From: Desulfobacula sp964636495
GTDB taxonomy: Bacteria; Desulfobacterota; Desulfobacteria; Desulfobacterales; Desulfobacteraceae
DNA length: 64,000 nucleotides
Assembly: GCA_964636495.1 (NCBI GenBank)
Contig: CAZWSL010000002.1
Span: 114,239 to 178,238 of the forward strand
Direction of reading: 5' to 3'
Both the position numbers and the translations under genes were made by a program. Under the pieces are notes generated by a model that searched no databases, was not told the origin of the DNA, and saw only the letters and a list, made by a program, of their open reading frames with translations. Below, in pieces: positions 8,656 to 17,027 of the stretch (its first letter is position 1; every line of letters starts with the position of its first letter).

Positions 8656-10650
8656 GTGAAAACTTTATTAAAATGGTTGTCAATAATCATTGGTATTGTC
8701 GTGGCTGGTATTGCAGCAGCTGTTATTATTCTGCCTCAGTTCGTTGATGTAGAGAAATATAAACCCGTGATTGAGCAAAAGGTTACTGAGGCAACCGGTC
8801 GTTCTTTTACACTTGGTGATGAGATTGATCTCTCTGTTTTTCCATGGCTGGGTGTGAAATTGACAGATCTGCATTTTGGCAGTGGTGAAGGTTTCAAACA
8901 GAAAGATATGGTGTCTGTGAAAAATTTTGAAGTCAGGCTGAAGGTGATGCCTCTTCTGTCAAGAAAAATTGAAGTGAAGACTTTTGTTCTGGACACTCCC
9001 ACTATTTATCTTGAAAAATTAAAGAGTGGAGATGCAAACTGGCATGGAATCGGTAAAAAAGAGGTGCAAGGGGAGAAGAGCAGGGAAAAAAGTGCAAAAA
9101 AAGATGCATTGCCCATTCAAGCGCTGCTTGTGGGAAATTTTTCAATCATAAATGGCAAACTGGTATATACAGATCAGGGGAGTCATATTTCAAAAGAGAT
9201 CTCAGATCTGAATCTGAATTTAAGTAATATCAGTTTTGAAAACCCGATAGGAATCTCCTTTAATGCTAAACTTGACGGCAGGCCTGTTTCCCTTGAAGGG
9301 ACAGCAGGGCCTGTTGGAAAGAATCCCGGTAAAGGAACCATACCCCTTGATTTTGTCTTAAAGGCTCTGGGTGAACTGGATGTAAAAGTAGCGGGCAGCC
9401 TGATTGATCCTGCTGTAAAACCATCCTTTGATCTTGAGTTCAATATAGCACCATTCTCCCCAAGAAAACTGTGTGCTGCTGTAAATATGGAGTTTCCCGT
9501 TACAACCGGTGACCAAGAGGCTCTGGGTACAATCTCTCTGAAAAGCCGCGTAAAAGGCAGCCCTGGCAGTGTTGAACTGTCCGGAGGACTGCTGGGAATA
9601 GATGATTCAAAATTAAAATTTTCAGCTGCTGCAAGAAATTTTACCAGGCCTGATCTGAAATTTGCTCTGGATCTGGATCATATGGATCTTGACCGGTATC
9701 TGCCTCCTATTAAATCAGAAGACAGCTCTACCGGGCAGAAAGAAACAGCCTCTTCCGGCAAAAAGAAAATTGACTACGATCCTTTAAGAAAACTCATTCT
9801 TGATGGAAAAATAAAAGCGGGTAAGTTAAAAATCCGTGGAGCGTCATTAGAAGATGTTGTTGTCCATATACTGGCAAAAAATGGCATTATCACCATAGAT
9901 CCACTGGATTTAAATCTTTACCAGGGTAAAATCGCATCAAAACTTGAGCTGAATGTGCAGAAAAAACAACCTGCAGCAAAGATTGCAATTGATGCAGAAG
10001 GAATAGAGGCAGGACCGTTATTGAAGGATGTACTGGATAAAGAGTTGATTGAAGGTAAATTGAAAGCAGATGTCGGCGTTTCAGTGAGAGGAGATTCAGC
10101 AGCAGTGATCAAACAGACACTTGCAGGTAAAGGAGAACTTCTATTTACTGACGGAGCTGTAATCGGAATAGACCTTGCCAATATGGTCCGCAATATTAAA
10201 TCCAAACTTGGAATGGGAGAAAAACTGGAAAAAAAACCAAGAACGGATTTTGCAGAACTGAAAATCCCTTTTATGGTAAAAAACGGTACTGTCAATACAG
10301 GCGGGAGCAGCCTTAAATCTCCTTTGATACGGGTTCTTGTTACAGGAAAGACAGATCTTGTAAAGGAGCTGCTTGATTTCAGGGTGGAACCTAAATTTGT
10401 TGCAACATTAAAAGGGCAGGGAGATACTGATCAGAGATCTGGTCTGATGGTGCCGGTAGTGATAACAGGAACGTTTACTTCTCCCAAGATCCGACCTGAT
10501 TTAAAAGGTCTGATAAAAGGGGACCTGAAAAATGTTGAAGGTCTGTTAAAAGGAGTAGATACAAAAGCAGTAGAAAAAATAAAAATTGATGCTGTTGAAA
10601 AAGATGTAAAAAAGAAACTTGAGAACGTGCTGCCAGGTTTACTCAAATAA
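8656..10650 (+). CDS. AsmA family protein
   Basis: The 664-residue protein has the AsmA layout: one N-terminal membrane helix (about residues 5-27), then a long beta-rich periplasmic domain. The first conserved block (FVDVEKYKPVIEQKVTEATG, then DEIDLSVFPWLGVKL) and the C-terminal AsmA block (GKGELLFTDGAVIGIDLANM near residue 490, then the VKNGTVNT and VTGKTDLV strands) are both visible. AsmA-like proteins are envelope proteins linked to phospholipid or outer-membrane homeostasis, acting as bridge-like lipid carriers in related families. The start is GTG with a well-placed GGAG. It heads a run with the DUF4126 and DUF4197 genes at 10670 and 11326. Confidence 0.9.
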   Translation: MKTLLKWLSIIIGIVVAGIAAAVIILPQFVDVEKYKPVIEQKVTEATGRSFTLGDEIDLSVFPWLGVKLTDLHFGSGEGFKQKDMVSVKNFEVRLKVMPLLSRKIEVKTFVLDTPTIYLEKLKSGDANWHGIGKKEVQGEKSREKSAKKDALPIQALLVGNFSIINGKLVYTDQGSHISKEISDLNLNLSNISFENPIGISFNAKLDGRPVSLEGTAGPVGKNPGKGTIPLDFVLKALGELDVKVAGSLIDPAVKPSFDLEFNIAPFSPRKLCAAVNMEFPVTTGDQEALGTISLKSRVKGSPGSVELSGGLLGIDDSKLKFSAAARNFTRPDLKFALDLDHMDLDRYLPPIKSEDSSTGQKETASSGKKKIDYDPLRKLILDGKIKAGKLKIRGASLEDVVVHILAKNGIITIDPLDLNLYQGKIASKLELNVQKKQPAAKIAIDAEGIEAGPLLKDVLDKELIEGKLKADVGVSVRGDSAAVIKQTLAGKGELLFTDGAVIGIDLANMVRNIKSKLGMGEKLEKKPRTDFAELKIPFMVKNGTVNTGGSSLKSPLIRVLVTGKTDLVKELLDFRVEPKFVATLKGQGDTDQRSGLMVPVVITGTFTSPKIRPDLKGLIKGDLKNVEGLLKGVDTKAVEKIKIDAVEKDVKKKLENVLPGLLK

Positions 10651-10669
10651 ACGGTTTTAATTATATATT

Positions 10670-11329
10670 ATGGATGATTTAAATAACATTATAGAAACGA
10701 TTTCACTGAGCATGGGAGCAGCATGGAGCAGCGGTATTAATCTCTATGCCGCAATTCTGATTCTGGGTGTTCTCGGTATTACTGAGAATATTGTTCTTCC
10801 CCAGGGTCTGGAAATCTTAATGAATCCCCTGGTGTTATGGGCTGCAGGGTTGATGTATTTTATTGAGTTCTTTGCCGATAAGATTCCAGGAGTTGATACG
10901 GGATGGGATACCCTGCATACCTTTGTCAGAATTCCTGCAGGTGTTCTTCTTGCTGCCGGCGCAGTCGGAGATGTCAATCCGGCCATTGCTGTTGCAGCAG
11001 GTATACTTGGTGGAGGTCTTGCAACAACCACCCACGCGGCAAAAGCCGGCAGCCGTCTGTTAATTAATGCTTCTCCTGAACCGGTATCCAACTGGACTGC
11101 TTCCGTTCTTGAAGATATAGCGGTTATTGGAGGTATGTGGGCTGCCCTTGTCCATCCATGGATATTTATTGTAATATTGATTGTATTTATTCTTTTAATG
11201 ATATGGTTTTTGCCCAGGCTTTGGAGCGGCATTAAAAAATTTTTTGCTTTTCTCGGTAGAATTTTCAGCAGGGAGAGAACACCTGAATTGAATGAGAATA
11301 ACACATCAAATAGGGGAGGACAAAAATGA
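10670..11329 (+). CDS. DUF4126 family membrane protein
   Basis: The protein has about five to six hydrophobic segments and the family's typical sequence: an N-terminal ISLSMGAAWSSGINLYAAI helix, a FFADKIPGVDTGWDTLHTF loop, glycine/alanine-rich helices (GDVNPAIAVAAGILGGGLAT, then THAAKAGSRLLINASPEP), and a hydrophobic helix near 170-190 before a charged tail. The function of the family is unknown. It follows AsmA by 19 bases and overlaps the next start by four (ATGA), so translation is coupled with the DUF4197 protein. Confidence 0.85.
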   Translation: MDDLNNIIETISLSMGAAWSSGINLYAAILILGVLGITENIVLPQGLEILMNPLVLWAAGLMYFIEFFADKIPGVDTGWDTLHTFVRIPAGVLLAAGAVGDVNPAIAVAAGILGGGLATTTHAAKAGSRLLINASPEPVSNWTASVLEDIAVIGGMWAALVHPWIFIVILIVFILLMIWFLPRLWSGIKKFFAFLGRIFSRERTPELNENNTSNRGGQK

Positions 11330-12084
11330 GATATTTAAAAACAGAATGCAAATGGATCGTACAGGCTGCTGTAATAGGCATATTCATATTTTCAGCAGAG
11401 GTGTTTGCCGGAAATTCCTGGCTGAATAAAGGCAGTGAGCTTTTAAAGTCAATCGGAACAGACAACACAGCAACAAAGCAGCTTACTGTTGAAGAGATCG
11501 GTGCAGGGCTTAAGGAAGCTTTGAAAGTGGGTTCCAAAAATGTAGTGGATCAACTGGGGACAACAGACGGGTTTAATAAGGATTCAAATATACACATACC
11601 CCTGCCTCCAAGCCTGAATAAGGTAAAATCTGTGCTGGATAAAATTGGTATGTCGTCACTTTTCAATGACCTTGAATTAAAATTGAACAGGGCTGCAGAA
11701 GATGCAACGCCAAAGGCAAAAAAATTGTTTTTTGACTCTATTTCTCAGATGAGTTTTGAGGATGTAAAGAAGATTTATAATGGCCCTGATGATGCAGCAA
11801 CTCAATATTTTAAAGAAAAAATGACTCCCGGGCTTGCCGTGGAAATGAAGCCTGTCATTGAAACAAGTTTATCCCAGGTCGGTGCTGTAAAGGCGTATGA
11901 CAATATGATGCAAAGTTATAAATCCGTTCCATTTGTTCCAGATGTAAAAGCCAATTTAACAGATCATGTTATTGAAAAAGGGATGGATGGTATTTTTTAC
12001 TATATGGCAAAGGAAGAAGCTGCCATACGTCAGAATCCCGTAAAAAGAACAACAGATCTGTTAAAAAAAGTTTTTACCAGATAG
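11326..12084 (+). CDS. DUF4197 family exported protein
   Basis: A signal peptide is visible (hydrophobic IVQAAVIGIFIFSAEVFAG, likely cut after VFA near residue 28). The mature part carries the family's features: LTVEEIGAGLKEALKVGS, then IHIPLPPSLNKVKSVLDKIG, a DLELKLNRAAEDATPKAK helix, and EDVKKIYNGPDDAATQYFK. The family is helical and periplasmic or outer-membrane associated, with no established function. The start overlaps the DUF4126 stop (ATGA), and the linkage with AsmA suggests an envelope role. Confidence 0.88.
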   Translation: MRYLKTECKWIVQAAVIGIFIFSAEVFAGNSWLNKGSELLKSIGTDNTATKQLTVEEIGAGLKEALKVGSKNVVDQLGTTDGFNKDSNIHIPLPPSLNKVKSVLDKIGMSSLFNDLELKLNRAAEDATPKAKKLFFDSISQMSFEDVKKIYNGPDDAATQYFKEKMTPGLAVEMKPVIETSLSQVGAVKAYDNMMQSYKSVPFVPDVKANLTDHVIEKGMDGIFYYMAKEEAAIRQNPVKRTTDLLKKVFTR

Positions 12085-12404
12085 TGTTTTTACTGCAGAT
12101 AACATCCTTCAAACATATGTTTCAGACATGGTAGCAGACAGTTGAAAAACAATTTGTCTCAAAAAACAGAAGTGAACCCTCCCCAAAAACGGTAACCGCA
12201 GTCAACTCCCATGGAAGTCTCTATAATGAAAAATTATGGGGGCTTAACTGTTTGTGTACATTACCTGGTGAGGACCTGCTGTGTTTTACTGCAGTTGAAT
12301 TTGCTTTTTTTTCAGATTGCATTATGTTTACTGGAAATTGTTTATTTGAGTTGTTAAGTTAATATATATGCTGTTACAAAACAGAAATTTGATTTGGAGA
12401 AAAT
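12085..12404. other. Intergenic region before cooC
   Basis: This region of 320 bases holds no gene. A possible weak fold lies at 12200-12245 (CCCAT pairing with ATGGG around an ATAAT/ATTAT stem), but it has no T-run and I assign no function. GGAGA at 12396-12400 serves cooC. Confidence 0.4.
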
Positions 12405-13163
12405 ATGAGCAAGGTAATTGCAATGTCAGGCAAGGGTGGAGTTGGCAAGACAACTGTTTCCGCACTTATAATGAGATATTTTACAAAACATCAAAACAGC
12501 CCTCTTCTTGCCATTGATGCAGATCCCAACAGTAATCTCGGGGAGACCCTCGGGCTTGAAATTGAGAAGACGGTTGGCGATATTCGTGAAGATTTCATGA
12601 GAGATCCCCAGGGCGTACCTTCTGGAATGGATAAGATAATCTATCTTGAAATGCTGATGAACCAGGTACTGATGGAGCATGACAGTTTTGATCTCCTTGT
12701 CATGGGTCGTCAGGAAGGTCAGGGATGTTATTGCATGGTCAATAATATATTAAACCGGTTTGCAGAAGAACTTGAAAAAAATTATCAATATCTTCTTGTG
12801 GATAATGAAGCTGGTATGGAGCACCTGAGCAGGAGGACAAGCGGTAAGGTTGATATGCTGCTCATGGTGACAGATTATGCTCTGCGTGGTTTGAGAGCGG
12901 TAGGCAGAATCAATCAGATGCTCGGAGACCTTAAACTGGATGTTAAAAACAGAGGGTTGATTGTTAACCGGGCTCCTGAAACATTGAATAAAACATTTTT
13001 GGATGAGGTTGAAAAAATCGGGGTTCCAATAGTGTCTGTCATACCGGATGATAATAATCTTCTTGAGTTTGACATGGAGAGAAAATCAATGCTTGAGCTG
13101 CCAGATGATTCTCCGGCAGTCATAGCAGTTGATAAGATGATGAAACAACTGATTGATAGATAA
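12405..13163 (+). CDS. cooC: CooC-type ATPase for carbon monoxide dehydrogenase maturation
   Basis: The protein is a MinD/ParA-like deviant Walker P-loop ATPase. GKGGVGKTT (residues 9-17) is the P-loop with the signature lysine, followed by AIDADPNSNLGETLGLE. The EGQGCYC segment (about 102-108) carries the CxC metal site that distinguishes CooC/AcsF proteins, which load nickel into the C-cluster of CODH. The YLLVDNEAGMEHLSRR block is the usual switch/Walker B region. Length (252) is typical. No CODH or acetyl-CoA synthase gene is in the window, so its target must be elsewhere; the organism is therefore expected to have a CODH. TTGGAGA precedes the ATG. Confidence 0.9.
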   Translation: MSKVIAMSGKGGVGKTTVSALIMRYFTKHQNSPLLAIDADPNSNLGETLGLEIEKTVGDIREDFMRDPQGVPSGMDKIIYLEMLMNQVLMEHDSFDLLVMGRQEGQGCYCMVNNILNRFAEELEKNYQYLLVDNEAGMEHLSRRTSGKVDMLLMVTDYALRGLRAVGRINQMLGDLKLDVKNRGLIVNRAPETLNKTFLDEVEKIGVPIVSVIPDDNNLLEFDMERKSMLELPDDSPAVIAVDKMMKQLIDR

Positions 13164-13193
13164 AAAAAACGTTAAAACAACGCTGTATTAATT

Positions 13194-13976
13194 ATGGGAT
13201 ATATATTTGATTTTAATGATGCAGGATCATATGATGCCTGTTTTGAGAATGATAAAAACAGGTATTACCTGGATCTTGAAATCAAATTGCTCAAGGATTT
13301 ACTCTCTGTAAAAAAAGGTCAGAGAATCCTTGATATCGGATGTGGAACAGGTGTCAGCCTTGAGCCATTTCTGAACAGGGGGTTAAATCTGACAGGGATT
13401 GACCCTTCACTCTATATGCTGGACATTGCGGCAAAAAAATTTTCAGATAGAGTGGATCTCCACAGATGTTCAGCTGAAGACCTTCCCTTTGACGACAATG
13501 AATTTGACTCTGTATTTTTTTTTAAAAGCCTTGAGTTCACAGAGAGGCCGGGCAAGGCAATAGAAGAGGCGTGCAGAGTTGCAAAGGATACCATTGTGAT
13601 CTGTGTGTTAAATCGATATGCTCCTTTAAATCTGTTCCGGCGGGTTAAAGGCTTTTTTGTGCCGACTGTTTATACACATGCAAATTTTTTCAGTATATGG
13701 GAATTAAAGAATATTTTACATGCAATCCTTGGCAGAGTCCCGATCAAGTGGCGGACAACACTGCAGTTTCCTTTTATCAGAGGAGAGGTATCTTCAAAGG
13801 TTGAAAACTATAAAATTATTCAAAAATCGTTTCTGGGTACGTTTATTGCGATGAAAATAAAACCCGTGCCGACATTTCGTACCAGGCCAATGACCTTGAG
13901 GATAAAAAAAACAAAAGCTTACAAGCCTGTAACCGGGCTTGCAACCCGTATGAGGATAAAAGAATGGAAGCTCTGA
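13194..13976 (+). CDS. Class I SAM-dependent methyltransferase
   Basis: The SAM-binding motif I (ILDIGCGTG, about residues 46-54), the acidic end of strand 2 (LTGIDPS), and motif IV-like CSAEDLPFDDNEFDSVFFF are all clear, which places it in the Methyltransf_11 group. The substrate is unknown; the C-terminal 90 residues are basic (FRTRPMTLRIKKTKAYK). It follows cooC by 30 bases and overlaps the radical SAM gene by 13, so it probably belongs to the same transcript. Confidence 0.85.
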   Translation: MGYIFDFNDAGSYDACFENDKNRYYLDLEIKLLKDLLSVKKGQRILDIGCGTGVSLEPFLNRGLNLTGIDPSLYMLDIAAKKFSDRVDLHRCSAEDLPFDDNEFDSVFFFKSLEFTERPGKAIEEACRVAKDTIVICVLNRYAPLNLFRRVKGFFVPTVYTHANFFSIWELKNILHAILGRVPIKWRTTLQFPFIRGEVSSKVENYKIIQKSFLGTFIAMKIKPVPTFRTRPMTLRIKKTKAYKPVTGLATRMRIKEWKL

Positions 13977-14986
13977 TTTATGACAGGCTTGATAATAAAT
14001 CTGTACAGTGTAATATCTGTCATCATTTCTGTGTTATCAAAGAGGGAAAAAAGGGAATATGCCGGGTCAGGAAAAACTCAGGCGGCAGGCTCATTTCCCT
14101 TGTTTACCCTAAAATAGTTGCAAACAGTGTTGATCCCATTGAAAAAAAACCGTTGTTTCATTTAAAGCCGGGATCTTACTCTTACTCAATTGCAACTGTT
14201 GGGTGTAATTTCAGATGTTCGTTCTGCCAGAATGCAAATATTGCCCAGATATCATTACAGGGATCAGCTGCAGATAAAGATGTGATGCCCGGTAAGGGTG
14301 TTTTACCGGAAACAATAGTCCAGCAGGCAGTTAAGACAGGCTGTAAAAGTATATCATACACCTATACAGAGCCTACGATTTTCTGTGAACTTGCCCTGGA
14401 GACAGCAATGCTCGCAAGGCAACAGGGACTTTTCAATATCTTTGTCACCAATGGATTCATGAGCAGTCAGCTCATTGAAATATTTGCTCCATATCTTGAT
14501 GCTGCCAATGTTGATTTAAAGGCGTTTAATGATACATTCTATCACACTTTCTGCAAAGCAGGGGTTGATCCTGTTAAAAAAAATATTATAAAAATGAAGT
14601 CAATGGGTATCCTTGTGGAGATAACGACACTGTTAATCCCGGGTTTAAATGATGATAAGGATGAGATCACTTCAATGGCAGCTTTCATTGCCAATGACGC
14701 GGGAACGGATACGCCATGGCATATTTCAAGGTTCCATCCATGCCATAAAATGACAGACCGGCCTGTTACACCATTGTCATCACTTGAGCGGGCATATGAT
14801 GCCGGCAGAGCTGCAGGCCTTAAATACGTATACATCGGTAATGTTCCGGGCCAGTCAACGGAAAACACATATTGTCACTCCTGTGGCAGGATTTTAGTTG
14901 AAAGGTATGCCTATAATATAAAAAACAATATGGAAGAACAGGGAAGATGCCCGGAATGCAATACGGCTGTTTTCGGGATATATTAA
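13964..14986 (+). CDS. amrS: AmmeMemoRadiSam system radical SAM enzyme
   Basis: The radical SAM cluster motif CNFRCSFC (near residue 80) sits after an N-terminal cysteine-rich region (CNICHHFCVIKEGKKGIC) and a SIATVGCN strand. The GCKSISYTYTEPTIFCE segment, TNGFMS and HISRFHPC are typical of the AmrS family (PflA-like). The partners AMMECR1 and Memo are not in this window; the substrate of the system is not known to me. The start overlaps the methyltransferase gene by 13 bases. A C-terminal CxxC pair (CHSCGRIL, CPECNTAVFG) probably binds metal. Confidence 0.9.
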   Translation: MEALIYDRLDNKSVQCNICHHFCVIKEGKKGICRVRKNSGGRLISLVYPKIVANSVDPIEKKPLFHLKPGSYSYSIATVGCNFRCSFCQNANIAQISLQGSAADKDVMPGKGVLPETIVQQAVKTGCKSISYTYTEPTIFCELALETAMLARQQGLFNIFVTNGFMSSQLIEIFAPYLDAANVDLKAFNDTFYHTFCKAGVDPVKKNIIKMKSMGILVEITTLLIPGLNDDKDEITSMAAFIANDAGTDTPWHISRFHPCHKMTDRPVTPLSSLERAYDAGRAAGLKYVYIGNVPGQSTENTYCHSCGRILVERYAYNIKNNMEEQGRCPECNTAVFGIY

Positions 14987-14987
14987 A

Positions 14988-16337
14988 TTGAATTGTAAAT
15001 CAGCTGGCTGTCAATGTCAAAAGATAGAAAAACCAGTTTATCATATCATTAAAAAATTGAGAAAAAATGGTTTTTCAGCCTATGTTGCAGGAGGTGCAGT
15101 CAGGGATATGGTATTGAAAAAGCGCCCAAATGATTTTGATATTGTTACAAATGCATCCCTTGACACGATAGCATCTCTTTTTTCAGACCAGAAAATTAAA
15201 AAAGCCGGCAGAACATTTCCCATCTGCATTATAAATGGAATTGAGGTGTCACCGTCACGTGCAGGCTCAAGTAGTGGAAAATTTTGCGAATCAGATCTTT
15301 CCAAAAGAGATTTCACCATAAATGCAATGGCTTTTGACCCTGTAAAAAACAGAATAGTGGATCCGTTTAATGGAAAATCAGATTTACATGCAAAAATTAT
15401 CCGATTTACCGGAAATCCTGAAAGTCGAATTCAGGAAGATCCTGTAAGGATGATAAGAGCATGCAGGTTTGCTGCCATGTTAGGCGGATATATTTCACCT
15501 GATTCTCTTGAGGCGATACTATCGTGCAGTGATTTAGTTGATAATGCTGTTGCAAAGGAGAGAATAGGCCATGAAATTTTCAAGGCAATGGCACTGGATA
15601 AACCATCTCTCTTTTTTACTGCACTCAAAAAAACCGGTCTGTTATCAAAAATTTTACCCTGTCTTGATCGCTGCTGTAATCTTGACGGAGGACCCTTTCA
15701 CGGAGAAAGCGTATTTGAGCACTGTCTGCTGGTCGGCGATGCAATATCAGCAAAATATCCAGTTTTAAGGCTTGCAGGGTTTTTACACGATATTGGAAAA
15801 TTTGATGCAGCAGTAATAAAGGAAAATAAAGCAGGAAAACCATATGTAAGCTTTCCCGGTCATGAAAAGCATACAGAACCGATTGTCCGTGATCTTACGA
15901 AATTACGATTTTCCGCAAAGGATATTGCTTATATCAGCTCTGTCGTAAAATCTCATATGCATCCGCTAAAAAGAGATACCACCCCGAAAGCAGTAAGACG
16001 ACTGCTTGCTATGCTTGATCGCAGAAAAATCAGTTATGCGGATTTCATGCGTATGAGAATTGCCGATAATAAAGGCAATCTGTTGAAAAAGCCATATGCG
16101 TTATCTTCCATAAGAATCAGGCTTTTAAAGCTGTTTGCTGAGATTAACGCCAGTTCTCCTTTAAATGAAAGGCAGCTGAATATTACAGGATATGACGTCA
16201 TTGAAATTTTAAAATTGAAACCAGGACCTGAAATAGGGAGGATCAAACAGGTCTTGTTTGAAAAAATAGTGGATGATCCGGAAATGAACAATTATAAAGA
16301 TCTGAAAAAGCTGTGCCTTACTCTGAAAACAGGATAA
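14988..16337 (+). CDS. cca: CCA tRNA nucleotidyltransferase / poly(A) polymerase family with HD domain
   Basis: The class II nucleotidyltransferase core is visible: VAGGAVRDMVLKKRPNDFDI, with GG and the DxD metal site (DFD), then RRD-like KRDFTINAMAFD and the nucleotide-selecting EDPVRMIRACRFAA. A C-terminal HD phosphohydrolase domain follows (LAGFLHDIGKFDA, later SSVVKSHMHP). The enzyme adds or repairs the 3' CCA end of tRNA. The start is a TTG one base after the amrS stop, with no strong ribosome site, so translation may be coupled; no better downstream start would keep the GGAVRD strand. Confidence 0.88.
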   Translation: MNCKSAGCQCQKIEKPVYHIIKKLRKNGFSAYVAGGAVRDMVLKKRPNDFDIVTNASLDTIASLFSDQKIKKAGRTFPICIINGIEVSPSRAGSSSGKFCESDLSKRDFTINAMAFDPVKNRIVDPFNGKSDLHAKIIRFTGNPESRIQEDPVRMIRACRFAAMLGGYISPDSLEAILSCSDLVDNAVAKERIGHEIFKAMALDKPSLFFTALKKTGLLSKILPCLDRCCNLDGGPFHGESVFEHCLLVGDAISAKYPVLRLAGFLHDIGKFDAAVIKENKAGKPYVSFPGHEKHTEPIVRDLTKLRFSAKDIAYISSVVKSHMHPLKRDTTPKAVRRLLAMLDRRKISYADFMRMRIADNKGNLLKKPYALSSIRIRLLKLFAEINASSPLNERQLNITGYDVIEILKLKPGPEIGRIKQVLFEKIVDDPEMNNYKDLKKLCLTLKTG

Positions 16338-16529
16338 TAATCCTTTTTTGGGCTGTCTGGAGTGCTGCTTGATATAACCGGTCTCAATTTTAAAATAGTG
16401 TTTTCGCTGTTTCCTGCTTATGAAGTCTATGATAAACCTTGAGATATTAAGAGTTGCGTATTGAAAAAAAATTGATATTCTGCTAACCATATTTTTAAAA
16501 GAGATGTTTTGCAGCTTTAAAAAATAAAA

Positions 16530-17018
16530 GTGTACAGCAAAATCAGGAGAATTACTGATAAAACAGTATCCATTATGGAAGACCAGTCCCTGGAAAGCGA
16601 ATTAATACTGAAAGAGCATGAAAACCGGCATCTGAAAGATACCCTGTCAGCCCTGCGCCAAGAGCTTGAGACCATGCAGTTTGACAAGGTTCAGAGCGTG
16701 AATGATGCTGTTGCATCTTCAGCCAAAGAGATGGCGCAGCTGAAAGAAACCATATCTGCCCTGCGAAGTGAGCTTGAGGCCATGCAGTTTGACAAGGTTC
16801 AGAGTGTGAATGATGCTGTTGCTTCCGGTGAAGGCGAAATTGGTCAGCTCAAACAGACAATAACAGCATTAAGAAATAAACTGGAACAAAACAAAATTGT
16901 TTATGAGGAGAATATAAGTGTTATACAGTCAGACAACAGGAGTGAAAATAATCAGTTAAAAAATATGATTCAGGCGTTGCGAGATAAACTGGAAACCAGT
17001 GAATTAAGGGATATATAG
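16530..17018 (+). CDS. Coiled-coil protein with four 36-residue repeats
   Basis: The protein is almost wholly helical and charged. A 36-residue unit recurs four times, each starting LK.T(I/L).ALR.(E/K)LE; the first two copies also share MQFDKVQSVNDAVAS. There is no signal peptide or membrane segment. I do not recognise a family. The start is uncertain: GTG at 16530 lacks a clear ribosome site, and an ATG at 16575 is in frame. Nine bases separate its stop from the GAF-cyclase gene, so the two are an operon and this may be a scaffold or dimerisation partner of the cyclase. Confidence 0.65.
   Translation: MYSKIRRITDKTVSIMEDQSLESELILKEHENRHLKDTLSALRQELETMQFDKVQSVNDAVASSAKEMAQLKETISALRSELEAMQFDKVQSVNDAVASGEGEIGQLKQTITALRNKLEQNKIVYEENISVIQSDNRSENNQLKNMIQALRDKLETSELRDI
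16632..17015 (+). repeat. In-gene tandem repeat, 108-bp unit
   Basis: Units begin at 16632, 16740, 16848 and 16956, exactly 108 bases apart. The first two are nearly identical at DNA level, including the shared ATGCAGTTTGACAAGGTTCA, while the third and fourth (short) copies have diverged. This indicates a recent duplication of one unit within an older array. Confidence 0.85.
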
Positions 17019-17027
17019 AGAGGAATT